Positions 48,499 to 48,713 of a DNA stretch of 48,713 nucleotides are shown here, piece by piece. Position numbers and translations under genes: made by a program. Where the stretch lies: the NCBI GenBank assembly GCA_031256395.1, contig JAIRQQ010000076.1:1-48713 (forward strand), written 5' to 3'. Source of the DNA: Nitrososphaerota archaeon. GTDB lineage: Archaea; Thermoproteota; Bathyarchaeia; Bathyarchaeales; Bathycorpusculaceae. How positions within the stretch are numbered: position 1 is the stretch's first letter; each line of letters opens with the position of its first letter. The notes under the pieces are model-generated. The model saw only the letters and a list, made by a program, of their open reading frames with translations, made no database searches and was not told where the DNA came from.

Positions 48499-48562
48499 CC
48501 AAGAAAACATCAAGCGCAGAGCGGTTCCCACTAAAAGGGGGGGTAGCATCTGTCATAGGTGC

Positions 48563-48713
48563 CTATTTGCCTATAATTTTCATACCCTCAGCTAAGATCC
48601 AGGGTGCGATTATGGAGCCCATTTGTCGTTCGTTGGTGCCGATTAGGGTGATGTTTTTTAGGAGTTCAAAGATGTTGCCGGCTAGCATGATGGCGTTGCA
48701 GGGGTGGGTTATT
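48563..48713 (-). CDS. TldD/PmbA-family protein C-terminus (5' part outside window)
   Basis: Own translation: ITHPCNAIMLAGNIFELLKNITLIGTNERQMGSIIAPWILAEGMKIIGK*; resembles the TldD/PmbA C-terminal segment. Confidence 0.6.
   Translation of the reverse strand, partial: ITHPCNAIMLAGNIFELLKNITLIGTNERQMGSIIAPWILAEGMKIIGK

Noticed and set aside
1-48713. CRISPR arrays, transposons, rRNA and tRNA genes
   Set aside because: Looked for regularly spaced repeats, transposase motifs, conserved rRNA blocks and cloverleaf arms in the intergenic regions; none supported by eye.

Overview
This window appears to be archaeal chromosome. Supporting markers are S19e, PDCD5-family protein, L39e, L31e, aIF6, L18Ae/LX, prefoldin alpha, FtsY, AglB, CarS, RadB, archaeal-type topoisomerase I, XPD-like helicase and Clp1-like polynucleotide kinase. 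The gene mix would fit a TACK-type lineage such as Bathyarchaeia, but that assignment is inference only. Most of the 48.7 kb is dense housekeeping and metabolic gene content: HoxEFU/NuoEFG-like diaphorase, ribosomal and SRP cluster, N-glycosylation, DNA repair, copper export, IlvD, an isocitrate/isopropylmalate dehydrogenase, cyclophilins, GH57 and GT4 glucan genes. I saw no CRISPR array, no rRNA or tRNA I could support, and no transposon. The most interesting observations are: (1) a CDF-like transporter with winged-helix-like segments at both ends and an altered TM5 metal motif; (2) a stand-alone N-terminal half of a GT-B glycosyltransferase directly upstream of its full-length paralogue; (3) a large gut-type surface protein (beta-helix repeats, InlB-like repeats, Pro/Thr stalk); (4) a HoxF/NuoF gene with no ATG/GTG/TTG start for its N-terminal ~135 codons; (5) sharp G+T versus A+C strand-composition domains that ignore gene orientation and switch inside genes; (6) an inverted repeat flanking a Leu-rich in-frame leader upstream of ilvD; (7) a RuvC/RNase H-fold-like protein in a repair/RNA-kinase neighbourhood; (8) short genes missing from the ORF track (L39e, a 39-aa membrane protein). 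I did not find one clear, complete novel multi-gene system. All similarity calls are by eye, with no searches run.
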